From assembly GCA_020073485.1 (NCBI GenBank), contig JAIQFB010000015.1:47929-111928 (forward strand): 64,000 nt of DNA, in the 5' to 3' direction. Source of the DNA: Terriglobia bacterium (lineage in GTDB: Bacteria > Acidobacteriota > Terriglobia > Acidiferrales > UBA7541). Positions 45,370-53,534 of the stretch are shown piece after piece. The position numbers were made by a program, and so were the translations under genes. The first letter of the stretch is position 1. Every line of letters begins with the position of its first letter. The notes under the pieces are model-generated. The model ran no database searches, was not told the DNA's origin, and was given only the letters and a program-made list of their open reading frames with translations.

Positions 45370-46551
45370 TCACCTAGCCGGCGCAGACGGAGGAGTAGGC
45401 GGAGGCGCAGGCTTCGATTGCGGCTTCACGAACTTGCTATCGTCGATCGGCACATTATCGTCAACTTTTTCCACGCGAATCGTCGTGCGGGAGACCACAG
45501 CGCTAAGCGGATTCGCGGGGATGGAACGGATCAGGAATGGAAATTTGACGCCGCTGCTGGTGTCGCGGTAATCATCGTATTCCACTTCGTAAGGACTGGC
45601 GCCCACCACGTTCGGCAAGGTCGTGATTTTTTTCACCAGGAGCCCACTCTGCGTATCAAAGTACAGAGTCTCGGGCGACTCACCGGCCGGTGTGCCGACG
45701 ACCACGTAGGCATCGCGGTTGTTCACCTTCTCTACGGCGCGAACTTCCAGCTTTTCGTACTCCCCCTTCAGCTCCAAAGGTTCATAGAAATTCGCGTTGC
45801 GTTTGGCGCGCGGCTGCTCGGCCGGCGAAAGCGGGTTGACCTCGCCTCTTGCGTTCTGCGTCCACGCGACGGCGCCATCAAATCCATCTTGGATCGTGGC
45901 TTTGTCCGTGGATGCCACGCTAAGCCTCAGATTCGGCGCCTTCAGATAGATCTGGCCTCGCGCCGGGACTTCTGAAGTGCCTCCGGGGCCGGCGGGGATG
46001 GTGCGCGCCGCGGTAATCACCCGGCTGGTGACTTTGCGGAGGGCCTGCTCGCCGCCCAGCGCCTGGATATAATTGTCAAAAATTTGATCCGCAGGCGGAA
46101 AGTTCGGCTTGGCGGGATGCCATTCCGGATCGTATTTCGGAAACGTCACGCTGGTCGGCGGTAGGGGCAAGGTGCTGACGGGGTCCGGGCTGCCGTGATG
46201 GCAGGTGTAGCAGGTCACCATCTGCTTTCCCTCAAAGTTATTCTTATTGAGAGCGAGCATCATGGTCATCATCTTGCGCGCGGTCTTCTTTTGCGGCACA
46301 TCGTCTTTTTCCCACTTGTCCACGACGTGGCAATAGCCGCAGGTCACGCCGAGGTCGCCCTCGATCAGGTGCATGGCCGGAACCAGCTGATTGGCCGGCA
46401 ACGTTTTGAGAACCAGAATATTTTTGAATTGCTGCTTGGCGGTCTTCACTTTTGGAGCGGCAGGTAGTTGCGCGCCTGCGCCAAACGCAAATGCGAAAGC
46501 AAACCCTAGGACCGCAACGGACGTTCGCACAAAATGACGAGCATTACCCAT
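45370..46551 (-). CDS. Exported diheme c-type cytochrome (reaction-centre cytochrome subunit-like)
   Basis: ATG 46551, preceded by AGGAGAGGAA, gives 393 residues. After a signal peptide (cut near FGAGAQ), an N-terminal domain resembles the photosynthetic reaction-centre cytochrome c family. It has helix FKNILVLKTLPANQLVPAMHLI, heme motif CGYCH (71-75), and a second heme motif CYTCH (114-118). From about residue 155 a beta-rich domain (DNYIQALGGEQALRKVTS, then DGAVAWTQ and YEVEYDDYRD) looks like outer-membrane lipoprotein-sorting folds. It ends in a Pro-rich tail. It is probably a periplasmic electron carrier. Phototrophy is not implied: no reaction-centre genes are seen. Operator-like palindromes lie upstream. 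Confidence 0.85.
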   Translation of the reverse strand: MGNARHFVRTSVAVLGFAFAFAFGAGAQLPAAPKVKTAKQQFKNILVLKTLPANQLVPAMHLIEGDLGVTCGYCHVVDKWEKDDVPQKKTARKMMTMMLALNKNNFEGKQMVTCYTCHHGSPDPVSTLPLPPTSVTFPKYDPEWHPAKPNFPPADQIFDNYIQALGGEQALRKVTSRVITAARTIPAGPGGTSEVPARGQIYLKAPNLRLSVASTDKATIQDGFDGAVAWTQNARGEVNPLSPAEQPRAKRNANFYEPLELKGEYEKLEVRAVEKVNNRDAYVVVGTPAGESPETLYFDTQSGLLVKKITTLPNVVGASPYEVEYDDYRDTSSGVKFPFLIRSIPANPLSAVVSRTTIRVEKVDDNVPIDDSKFVKPQSKPAPPPTPPSAPAR

Positions 46552-46676
46552 GGACGATTCCTCTCCTGTGAATTCGGGGGCGCTGACCAGTCTCGTGGCG
46601 GGCAGCATACGTGTTCAATTCACTGATTTCAACGTGAATCGTTGTTGCGTAGTGGGCCAACTTATACTGAAACATG

Positions 46677-46711
46677 CCCTCTCCGTCCCGAAATGCGCGG
46701 GACGGAGAGGG
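46677..46711. repeat. 13-bp perfect inverted repeat between divergent genes
   Basis: CCCTCTCCGTCCC (46677-46689) and GGGACGGAGAGGG (46699-46711) form a long hairpin. No T-tract follows, and it sits between divergent genes, so a terminator role is unlikely. Confidence 0.6.
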
Positions 46712-46757
46712 CTCTACAAAACCCGAAGGCGCTGTTGCCGTTGGTTTTGCAGAGGCC

Positions 46758-46783
46758 GTTCACGGTGAGCGTTCACGGTGAAC
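46758..46783. promoter_or_regulatory. Tandem palindromic operator-like sites
   Basis: Two abutting 13-mers, GTTCACGGTGAGC (46758-46770) and GTTCACGGTGAAC (46771-46783). The second is a perfect palindrome around a central G. Looser relatives are GTTCACCGGTGC (46836-46847) and GTCACGGTGT (46871-46880), the latter inside the promoter of the DUF6152 gene. The layout suggests a dimeric regulator acting on the divergent cytochrome and DUF6152 genes. Confidence 0.55.
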
Positions 46784-46856
46784 CGCCCGTTCTTCTGGCA
46801 TCTTTTCTCGCATTATCCGGGATACAAACTGATCCGTTCACCGGTGCTTGGTTATC

Positions 46857-46885
46857 TTGACACCTCTCCAGTCACGGTGTAATTT
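46857..46885 (+). promoter_or_regulatory. Promoter of the solitary DUF6152 gene
   Basis: TTGACA (46857-46862), 17-base spacer, TAATTT (46880-46885). The predicted start near 46892 is only about 16 bases before the chosen GTG codon, which argues against any earlier start codon. Confidence 0.65.
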
Positions 46886-46907
46886 GCAACCCAGTGAGGG
46901 TGTGCAA

Positions 46908-47372
46908 GTGGACCGCCTGCGGCGATTTTCCCCGGTACGTGGAATATTGTGGCGACTGCTGTTGGTGCTTTTGAGCGTTTCAAGCGCGGCACACGCACAC
47001 CACGGCGTAGCCGCGTACGATTACTCCAAGACCATCGTCGCCAAGAACGTGACCGTAACCCAATGGGATTGGGTCAATCCCCATTGCAAAATTCATTTCG
47101 ACGTCACCGATGACCGGCACAACGTCCAGCACTGGAGCGTGGAAATGCACCCGCCCGAAGCCCTGCTGGAACACGGCTGGACCCGCCAGTCCCTGCATCA
47201 AGGCGACGTGATTTCCCTTACGTTCCGGCCGGCCAAGGATTTCTCCAAGGCCGGACTCCTGGTTGACGTGACGCTTCCGAACGGTTTCCAGCTTGTGCAG
47301 AACCTGCTCCTGCTCCCCGTGGGCAAAACATTTTCGATGAACGAATGGGCCAACTTTATTGCCCGGAAGTGA
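46908..47372 (+). CDS. Exported DUF6152-family protein, solitary copy
   Basis: The GTG at 46908 is preceded by GAGGG and lies just after the predicted promoter; it gives 154 residues. There is a signal peptide (LLLVLLSVSSAAHAHHG), and the mature protein starts with the family hallmark AHHGVAAYDYSK. Conserved NPHCKIHFDVTD, a central WSVEMHPPEALLEHGWTRQSL, and the beta-strand GDVISLTFRPAKD follow. The exposed N-terminal HH after signal cleavage may bind metal (inference). The function of the family is unknown. It differs from the two other copies in the window by having an extra C-terminal segment and no partner gene in the same direction. Confidence 0.85.
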   Translation: MDRLRRFSPVRGILWRLLLVLLSVSSAAHAHHGVAAYDYSKTIVAKNVTVTQWDWVNPHCKIHFDVTDDRHNVQHWSVEMHPPEALLEHGWTRQSLHQGDVISLTFRPAKDFSKAGLLVDVTLPNGFQLVQNLLLLPVGKTFSMNEWANFIARK

Positions 47373-47440
47373 ACTCAAACACGAGATTCCCTGCCGCTGG
47401 GAGCAACACTCAGGACGCATCCAGGCGGGTAATCGAACGG

Positions 47441-48280
47441 CTATTTTTTTCCGGGTGTGGTGGTAGGCTTTTCGACCGATTCGTTGAATTCGTTATTCTC
47501 GCGGACCGAGCAAGGCCAAACTTCCCGGGCAAAATCTTTTGCGCTGGCTACGGTTCGCGTCGGGTAGCTCCAGGAAACGGTATAGGCGCCTGGGTCGTCA
47601 ATCGTGATGCCCAATTCCAATTTGTCCTGGCTTAGCCGCCGGAAACGCTCGATCACGTGGAGCTTTTCCGAGTGCGGGCGGCCGATGGAATCCAGCCACG
47701 TTTTATCATTGAACCCGATTGAGTCCACAACGAACGTATCCTTGCCCTCATACCAGCCGATCGACTCGCCCATGTAGGAGGGATCGGGATCGTCCGAATG
47801 CTTGCGATTGAGCCACACCACGCGCCACACAACCCCGTACTCGTACAAGATGTAGACCGCTTCCGGAGTCTGCACAAATTTGAATTTGGAAGGGCTGTTG
47901 TAGATCCGCGGGACTCCGTACAGTTCGCAATACAGGATATTAGGGTCCGTGGAACTGTCGAAGGTCGCGCGGGGCCCGCTGGGCGGCCTCTCCGCAAGCA
48001 GTTTCTTCATGGCCCAGGGTTGATAGGGCACGCCATCCGCCGGCGTACCGGCGTCCTGCATGGTCCCTTTGGGACTCATCATGTACGGCCCCTTTGGCTG
48101 TTCTGCACCCGCAGCCGGAACCGATCCTCCGAGATTTCCCCAGACTCCCGAAAGGTCCACATGATCGGTGCCCTGATTTTTGGCGGTTCCCTGAGGCAAC
48201 GCGGATTGAGCGGACAGGCCTTGCGACAATGCCAGCGCAACGAGTAACACACCGATGGACACCCCAAAGCGGTCTCGCAT
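47441..48280 (-). CDS. Exported DLSG-W protein, partner of DUF6152 (copy 1)
   Basis: ATG 48280 with GGGAGGAG seven bases upstream gives 279 residues; an in-frame ATG at 48304 overlaps the preceding gene. After a signal peptide (LALSQGLSAQ) the mature protein opens with VDLSGVWGN. It contains YCELYGVPRIY, VYILYEYGVVWRVVWLNRKH, ESIGWYEGKDTFVVDSIGFN, and HVIERFRR. I do not recognise an experimentally characterised family. The alternating beta pattern with many aromatics suggests a lipocalin/DUF1579-like beta-barrel that could hold a hydrophobic ligand (inference). The gene at 53535-54401 is a clear paralogue sharing the motif order. It lies 20 bases after a DUF6152 gene. Confidence 0.75.
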   Translation of the reverse strand: MRDRFGVSIGVLLVALALSQGLSAQSALPQGTAKNQGTDHVDLSGVWGNLGGSVPAAGAEQPKGPYMMSPKGTMQDAGTPADGVPYQPWAMKKLLAERPPSGPRATFDSSTDPNILYCELYGVPRIYNSPSKFKFVQTPEAVYILYEYGVVWRVVWLNRKHSDDPDPSYMGESIGWYEGKDTFVVDSIGFNDKTWLDSIGRPHSEKLHVIERFRRLSQDKLELGITIDDPGAYTVSWSYPTRTVASAKDFAREVWPCSVRENNEFNESVEKPTTTPGKK

Positions 48281-48300
48281 CTTGAGACTCCTCCCGGCGT

Positions 48301-48681
48301 TCATGCGCGATTCTCGAGCTCTTGTCCGTTCTCCAGCACCACCTTGATCAAGATCCCGCGGGGCGCGCCGTTTTTCGCGCCGTGAATATGCACCGTCACG
48401 TGATCGCCGGCGTTCAGCGAGTGCCGCGTCCAGCCGATTTCAACGAGCCGGCTCGGGGGGCCGCACTCGACCACCCATTCCTGCGTGACGCCGCTGGCGT
48501 CGGCAACGCTCAAGGAAATTCGCCCATGCGGATTGGTCCACTCAAACTGCGTGATGGTTCCCTTCACAACGGTGTCCTTATCCATGTCATAGCCCGCCGC
48601 TCCGTGGTGCGCGACCGCAGGGCTGGAAACCAGAAGCAGGGCGCCCGCCAGCAGGAAAGCAGCGAAAAATCCGTTGCGCAT
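48301..48681 (-). CDS. Exported DUF6152-family protein (copy 2, paired)
   Basis: The 126-residue product starts at ATG 48681 with GAGGT upstream; an ATG four codons earlier is also possible. It has a signal peptide (LLVSSPAVAHHG) and a mature start AHHGAAGYDMDKDTVVKG. The family core follows: FEWTNPHGRISL, VECGPPSRLVEIGWTRHSL, and GDHVTVHIHGAKNG. The DLSG-W gene follows after 20 bases, so both are surely made together. The fold is probably a small beta-barrel in the periplasm. The function is unknown. Confidence 0.87.
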   Translation of the reverse strand: MRNGFFAAFLLAGALLLVSSPAVAHHGAAGYDMDKDTVVKGTITQFEWTNPHGRISLSVADASGVTQEWVVECGPPSRLVEIGWTRHSLNAGDHVTVHIHGAKNGAPRGILIKVVLENGQELENRA

Positions 48682-48693
48682 GTGGGACCTCAT

Positions 48694-49092
48694 TCCGAAA
48701 AGTTGAAAATTGATGAAAGCGTTTCTAGCCCGAAAATTTTTCAGATTCTATAGCACACGCTTCCACCGGGATCAAACGAAAATTGCGTTGCCAACGTCGT
48801 GTTGGTTTCCGGCCTGGTAGCCATTGCCGATCCCGGCGTTCGACGTGCTGAGCTCGAATTTTTCCATCCCTGCGGAATCTCACGGGAAATTTCAGGCGCA
48901 GGCGCGGAACCCGCGGGTTCCCGCCCTTCGCAATGGATTTTTGAATTCACCGCCAGCATTCCATCACCGCCCGAGCCTGGAATCATCACTTTCTCCTTGA
49001 CAACTATGTGACCCTGTGTTTTTATCCCCGCCAGATTGGGCCATCCACCGAAACACAAAATTTGAACTGAGCAGCCTTTTTGGGGGGGGACT
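48694..49092. other. Intergenic region before the first TonB-type receptor
   Basis: No supported gene; a 126-codon minus-strand frame here looks non-coding. It contains the candidate receptor promoter at 48997-49026. Confidence 0.45.
48997..49026 (+). promoter_or_regulatory. Candidate promoter of the Oar-type receptor
   Basis: A perfect TTGACA (48997-49002) is followed 17-18 bases later by a weak T-rich -10 (TTTTAT/TTTATC, 49020-49026). It lies about 67 bases before the receptor start codon, which itself has a G7 ribosome-binding site. Confidence 0.45.
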
Positions 49093-52000
49093 ATGTTGAG
49101 TACACCCGCTCTTCGGCACACCGTTTTGCGCGCGTTTGTTTTTGCGGCAATTGCCCTGTTTGCAGTTTCTACGTTTCATGTCCAAGCACAGACAGTTACC
49201 GGAACGATCAGTGGGACCGTGCTGGATCCTTCCGGCGCCGTGGTTCCCAATGCGGAAATCTCGGTTACGAACCAGGACACGGGCGTCGTACGCACAACCA
49301 CAGGCACTTCGGACGGCTTATACAGCGTTCCTTCACTTCTGCCCGGCCGGTATAGTGTCCAGGTGAAAGCCGAAGGCTTCAATGTGGCCCAAGTGCAGAA
49401 TGTCGTTGTGAACGTCGGAACCGAGACCCGCGCCGACCTGCACCTGGAAGTCGGCACCACGAGCCAAGCCATCACCGTGTCCGAATCGATTCCAACGGTT
49501 GAGACGACCAGCACGGACGTCTCCCAGGTCATGAGTCAGGATCTGATCAAGATCATTCCCCTGAACGCCCGCGATTTGCAGCAACTGTCGGTTATCCAGC
49601 CCGGCGTTCAACAGACTTTTACAAGTTCCTTCGGAAAGCAAGTCTCCGTGGGCGGCGACCGCGTTGCAAACAACCGCTTCCTGCAGGAAGGAATCGACCT
49701 GACCTGGACGTTCCGCACTTCCCCGGTCAGCCTGGCCAGCAACATCCTGATGGGCGCCGACGCGGTGAAGGAGTTTAAAGTCATCAGCGAAAATCCGCCG
49801 GTGGAATACGGCGAACTGTCGGGCGGGATCACCAGCACGACGTTCAAGTCCGGAACAAATACCTTCCACGGGACGCTGTTTGAGTATTACCGCAACAGCG
49901 CTTTCGATGCGCGCAACTTCTTCGACGGCCCGACCATTCCTCCGCTTCACCGGCACCAGTATGGGGGCCAAATCGGTGGACCGATCATAAAAGATAAGAC
50001 GTTCTTTTTCGCGGACTATGAATCGCTGCGCTCGGACGCGGCTGCCTCATTTGTCGCGGCTGTTCCCAGCCTCGCGGGCAGGAACTCGGCTGTCCCCATC
50101 ATCCAGCAGATCTTTTTCGGAGCGACTGCGGCCGGACCGGTTGGAACGAACACTCCTCTTTTGCCAGCATGTAACGATGGAAACTACGCGACAGCGGGCG
50201 CGGGTGCTACCTGCAATTTCAACAGCACTCCGAACCAAGCCGTTCGTGAGAATTACGGCGTGATCAAGGTGGACCACAGTTTCGGCGCCAAGGACTCCCT
50301 GTCGGGAAGTTACAACATCGACCAGTCCACCGAATTCGAGCCGACGCAGCTGGCGATTACGGCGGATGACGTGTACATGCGGCGCCAGGTCTTTTCGCTG
50401 CAGGAAACCCACATTTTTTCTCCCAGTATCGTCAACACATTCCGTGGCGGCGTCCAGCGCATCAACTATGCTGGAAACCTGGACATCTACACATCCGCTC
50501 CGATCGATCCGCGACTCTATGTGAACGCGAATCCAGCAATCGTTCACCAGAGTCCTTTCCCGCAAATTCCCGCGATCACTATCCCTGGGGTAACGAATAT
50601 TGGCGCCCCCGCGTTGGGTTTCAATTACGTTCCTCGCTACATTGGCTATACGTCGATGAACTTCAGCGATGACGTGAACATCGTGCACGGAAAGCATGCG
50701 TTTCAGATCGGTGCCCAGGTCAAGAGGTGGTACGACAATATTGAGAACTACATGTCCACTCCTCGCGGGGCGATCGGCTTCGGCAGTTTGGGCGCGTTTC
50801 TGTCAAACTCACCGGCGGCGAGCTTTGCGTGGTGGGTTCAGAACTATACGGATCCCGTCAACGGCCAGACTTACAATTCAACATTCGCGCGCGGCATGCG
50901 CCTGATGTCGTACGGCGTCTATGCCGAGGACACGTACAAGATGAAGCCCAATCTGACCGTTACCTACGGCTTGCGTTGGGAATACGCTACTTCACCCTCC
51001 GAAGAGGCCAACCGCATTTCGAATCTCTACGGTGCCGGTTGCACGGCTTACAATTGCGCTACGCCCACAGTGGGAGCGCCTTGGTACCATCCTCCTAAGA
51101 ACAATTTTGCGCCACGGGTTGGCATTAACTGGGATCCGTTTGGGAAGGGCAAGACGAGCGTTCGCGCCGGAGCCGGCGTCTTCTTTGCCGAAATGGAAGA
51201 CGACTATTGGTACCCGTCCCTGGCCTCGCAGCCTCCGTTTACCGTGGCAGTCTCGCTGCCTGGCGCGATTACCTTCCCGTTTAACAACCAGCCAGGCACT
51301 ACGTTCAGCAACACGGCATGCACGGCGAACTGTTCCAACACGGCTCTCAATAATTTCCTCGCCGCCCCCACGGGTGGCCTCTTCTCTCATGAAACCTATG
51401 GTGGCGCGGAGTTTCCGTACTTCAAGACTCCAACCAAGTACGCCTACAACCTCACGGTCCAACAGGAATTGCCTGGAAAATTGACGTTCCTGGTCGCGTA
51501 CGTGGGGTCGCAGGGGCGCCATCAGGGCAGGACATTCTCCTACCAGGATTTCAACCAGACCACGATCGAAACACCAGGCCAGCTGCCAATGGTGAATGGA
51601 GTTCCGATTCCGGGTGCAGTCATAAATCCAAACTGCACTTCGGCTGGCGCGATCACGTGCTACTACTGGGCAGGCTCGCTTAACGGGGCAAATCCAAACA
51701 TCGGTGGCCAGAACGTGAATTTGCTTGCGAATCCCAGTGTTGTTGCTACTCCTTCGGGTCCTGTTAATCTCTCGCCATACGCAACAAATTGCATCCTTCC
51801 AGGAGTGCCTACGCAGAAAACTGGACCGTGCTATAACAACCCCTATTGGGCCAATAGCATTACCGGAAACATTACAGACGGTAATTCCTACTACAACGCC
51901 TTGCAGGTGGTGTTGCAGCGCCCTGTTTCACCGGGTCTGTTTGCACGATTCAACTACACGTTCGCGGAATGTATAGCGGATTCCGGCGATAACCTCCCCG

Positions 52001-52701
52001 GCCAGTATACAAATGGCGGATCCGCCGCATTCCCGCTCATTACCCAACATGGAGCGGGCCGTGGACGTTGCTCCTACCTTTCCACGCAATCAGCAAACTT
52101 TACCCTCACCTACGAAACGCACTGGGGGAATAACCTGAGTTCTCGTCCGCTCAAGACCGCCGTGACCGGTTGGCAGCTCAGCAGCCAAACCCTGGTCTCC
52201 TCGGGAATTCCGTTCACGGTTACGTCCGGTACCGATAATGCGCGGTACGTTGCTAACGCGGGACCAAATGGAGCACCGGGGGGAGACCGTCCAGATTGGG
52301 CCGCTCCAAATGCCAACTGCCCGGATCCGTCCCCGCGTGGCGCTGTTGGGCTGCATAACTTCAACGGGAGCTTCGTGGATATCAACACGGCCTGCTTCGC
52401 GATTCCTGTGCCAGGTTACCTCGGAAATGTTGGCCCACTGGTCTTCCGAGGACCGAGCACCATCAATACGGACTTGAGCCTGCGGAAGACGATACCTGTT
52501 ACCGAAGGCAAGACCCTCACATTCTCGGCGGACATGTTTAACGCTTTCAACCGGGCTAACTTCTCCGTGCCGACCTCCTTGAATGTCTTTGGCACTACGG
52601 GTAGCCGCGTCGGGAACTTCGGCGCGATCAATTTCAACAACCCCTATGCCACGGTCACCACGTCGCGCCAATTCCAGATCAGCGGCCGGTTCGCGTTTTA
52701 A
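49093..52701 (+). CDS. Oar-type TonB-dependent outer-membrane receptor
   Basis: This 1,202-residue protein starts at ATG 49093 with GGGGGGGACT ahead. After a signal peptide (cut after VQAQ) is a carboxypeptidase-regulatory-like domain at about 34-120 (GTISGTVLDPSGAVVPNAEI). A plug domain follows at about 125-280 (LNARDLQQLSVIQPGVQ, DAVKEFKVISENPPVEYGE, GGITSTTFKSGTN), then a 22-strand barrel. The barrel includes GQIGGPIIKDKTFFFADYE, VTYGLRWEYATSP and LSLRKTIPV, and ends in an aromatic, FQISGRFAF. Such receptors import or anchor large substrates (oligosaccharides, peptides, hydrophobic compounds) or secrete proteins in Acidobacteriota. The ligand is unknown. It sits between two DUF6152/DLSG-W modules. 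Confidence 0.93.
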   Translation: MLSTPALRHTVLRAFVFAAIALFAVSTFHVQAQTVTGTISGTVLDPSGAVVPNAEISVTNQDTGVVRTTTGTSDGLYSVPSLLPGRYSVQVKAEGFNVAQVQNVVVNVGTETRADLHLEVGTTSQAITVSESIPTVETTSTDVSQVMSQDLIKIIPLNARDLQQLSVIQPGVQQTFTSSFGKQVSVGGDRVANNRFLQEGIDLTWTFRTSPVSLASNILMGADAVKEFKVISENPPVEYGELSGGITSTTFKSGTNTFHGTLFEYYRNSAFDARNFFDGPTIPPLHRHQYGGQIGGPIIKDKTFFFADYESLRSDAAASFVAAVPSLAGRNSAVPIIQQIFFGATAAGPVGTNTPLLPACNDGNYATAGAGATCNFNSTPNQAVRENYGVIKVDHSFGAKDSLSGSYNIDQSTEFEPTQLAITADDVYMRRQVFSLQETHIFSPSIVNTFRGGVQRINYAGNLDIYTSAPIDPRLYVNANPAIVHQSPFPQIPAITIPGVTNIGAPALGFNYVPRYIGYTSMNFSDDVNIVHGKHAFQIGAQVKRWYDNIENYMSTPRGAIGFGSLGAFLSNSPAASFAWWVQNYTDPVNGQTYNSTFARGMRLMSYGVYAEDTYKMKPNLTVTYGLRWEYATSPSEEANRISNLYGAGCTAYNCATPTVGAPWYHPPKNNFAPRVGINWDPFGKGKTSVRAGAGVFFAEMEDDYWYPSLASQPPFTVAVSLPGAITFPFNNQPGTTFSNTACTANCSNTALNNFLAAPTGGLFSHETYGGAEFPYFKTPTKYAYNLTVQQELPGKLTFLVAYVGSQGRHQGRTFSYQDFNQTTIETPGQLPMVNGVPIPGAVINPNCTSAGAITCYYWAGSLNGANPNIGGQNVNLLANPSVVATPSGPVNLSPYATNCILPGVPTQKTGPCYNNPYWANSITGNITDGNSYYNALQVVLQRPVSPGLFARFNYTFAECIADSGDNLPGQYTNGGSAAFPLITQHGAGRGRCSYLSTQSANFTLTYETHWGNNLSSRPLKTAVTGWQLSSQTLVSSGIPFTVTSGTDNARYVANAGPNGAPGGDRPDWAAPNANCPDPSPRGAVGLHNFNGSFVDINTACFAIPVPGYLGNVGPLVFRGPSTINTDLSLRKTIPVTEGKTLTFSADMFNAFNRANFSVPTSLNVFGTTGSRVGNFGAINFNNPYATVTTSRQFQISGRFAF

Positions 52702-52730
52702 TCCGGCTGCAGGCTGTAGACTCCCCGGCT

Positions 52731-52762
52731 ACGCCTCACCTCCCGAACGGGAGGTGAGGCGT
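52731..52762 (+). terminator. Strong hairpin after the receptor gene
   Basis: A 14-bp perfect stem, ACGCCTCACCTCCC (52731-52744) with GGGAGGTGAGGCGT (52749-52762), loop GAAC, 30 bases after the receptor stop. No T-run follows, so it may act as an mRNA 3'-end stabiliser or a Rho-type stop. Confidence 0.6.
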
Positions 52763-52976
52763 GGCTTGGTCGTTCCGCTCCGTTCACCTCGCGAGTTTTG
52801 TCAATTCATTCTGAATTTTGCCTGGTCGGCAAGATTTCCAGACTGTGGGGACGACCAAAGGAATCGTTGCTAGCCATCTCCTAAATTTCCTCTCACGCTG
52901 GAAGCAAGAACCTTTAATCAATAAATTATGCAAACTTCGTGCACGCCGAAGCTTCCCGGCGCTGAAAGCGCCGGCT

Positions 52977-53113
52977 GTGACTAGCCGGGGCAACGCCCCG
53001 GGATTGGTCTATCGTTAACGGTGCGCCCTGAAAGGACGCGGGGGCCCTCCGCCCTTTCAGGGCGGACATCGGGATTTGGCACGATACCCGGGGCGTTGCC
53101 CCGGGCTAGTCAC
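52977..53113. repeat. Composite nested palindromic element
   Basis: Outer arms read GTGACTAGCCGGGGCAACGC at the left (52977 onward) and GCGTTGCCCCGGGCTAGTCAC mirrored at the right (ending 53113), each also self-complementary around GGGGC/GCCCC. An inner hairpin pairs CGCCCTGAAAGG (53023-53034) with CCTTTCAGGGCG (53053-53064). There is no coding potential. It belongs to a repeat class different from families A and B. Confidence 0.75.
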
Positions 53114-53240
53114 CCTCGCGCCGATGGCGCAATATATTTTGTAGCGTTTTAAAGGGAAAAACTGCGGGCGAACGATTTTTGGGATGACCCCAGTGATTTT
53201 ATGCCAACTCGGCATGCTGCGGAACAAACCAAAAAGAGAC

Positions 53241-53311
53241 GCGCTTTTCGCCGAGGAATCCCCCTTCTTTTGACTTTGCAACCAAGAGAGATTCCTCGAC
53301 GAAAAGCGCGC
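53241..53311. repeat. Diverged palindromic repeat related to family A
   Basis: GCGCTTTTCGCCGAGGAATC at the left is mirrored by GATTCCTCGACGAAAAGCGC at the right. The inner GAGGAATC/GATTCCTC core and the trailing CCTCGGAATT resemble the family A repeats at 418, 9174 and 12682, while the outer arms differ. The remainder of 52702-53534 has no gene I can support. Confidence 0.6.
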
Positions 53312-53534
53312 CTCGGAATTACGAAGAGAGTGGGTATTTTCCCGCAGGCTTTCAAACCACAAGGGGAAAAACTGGACACAAGGTGCACACCAAGGGCATT
53401 CACTCAAAAATTTTCGCACTATCACCCACGATTGAAGATGGAAAAGGGCTTCGTCGCGGACCCATTTCCGGATCCAAACGAAGCCCCATCATACCAATCC
53501 CGCGCACTCTGCAACGCAGCGGTAAGCGCCTCGA

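Noticed and set aside
45370..46551. Photosynthesis gene cluster suggested by the reaction-centre-like cytochrome.
   Set aside because: No reaction-centre, chlorophyll-synthesis or antenna genes are present; this cytochrome family also occurs in non-phototrophs.
46677..46711. Terminator function for the 13-bp inverted repeat.
   Set aside because: It lies between divergent genes and has no T-tract on either strand.
48741..49121. 126-codon minus-strand frame upstream of the first receptor.
   Set aside because: It overlaps the receptor start and promoter, has no signal or domain pattern, and reads like random translation.
52731..53311. CRISPR array suspected from clustered palindromes.
   Set aside because: The palindromes differ from each other, spacing is irregular, and there are no repeated units with unique spacers or cas genes.
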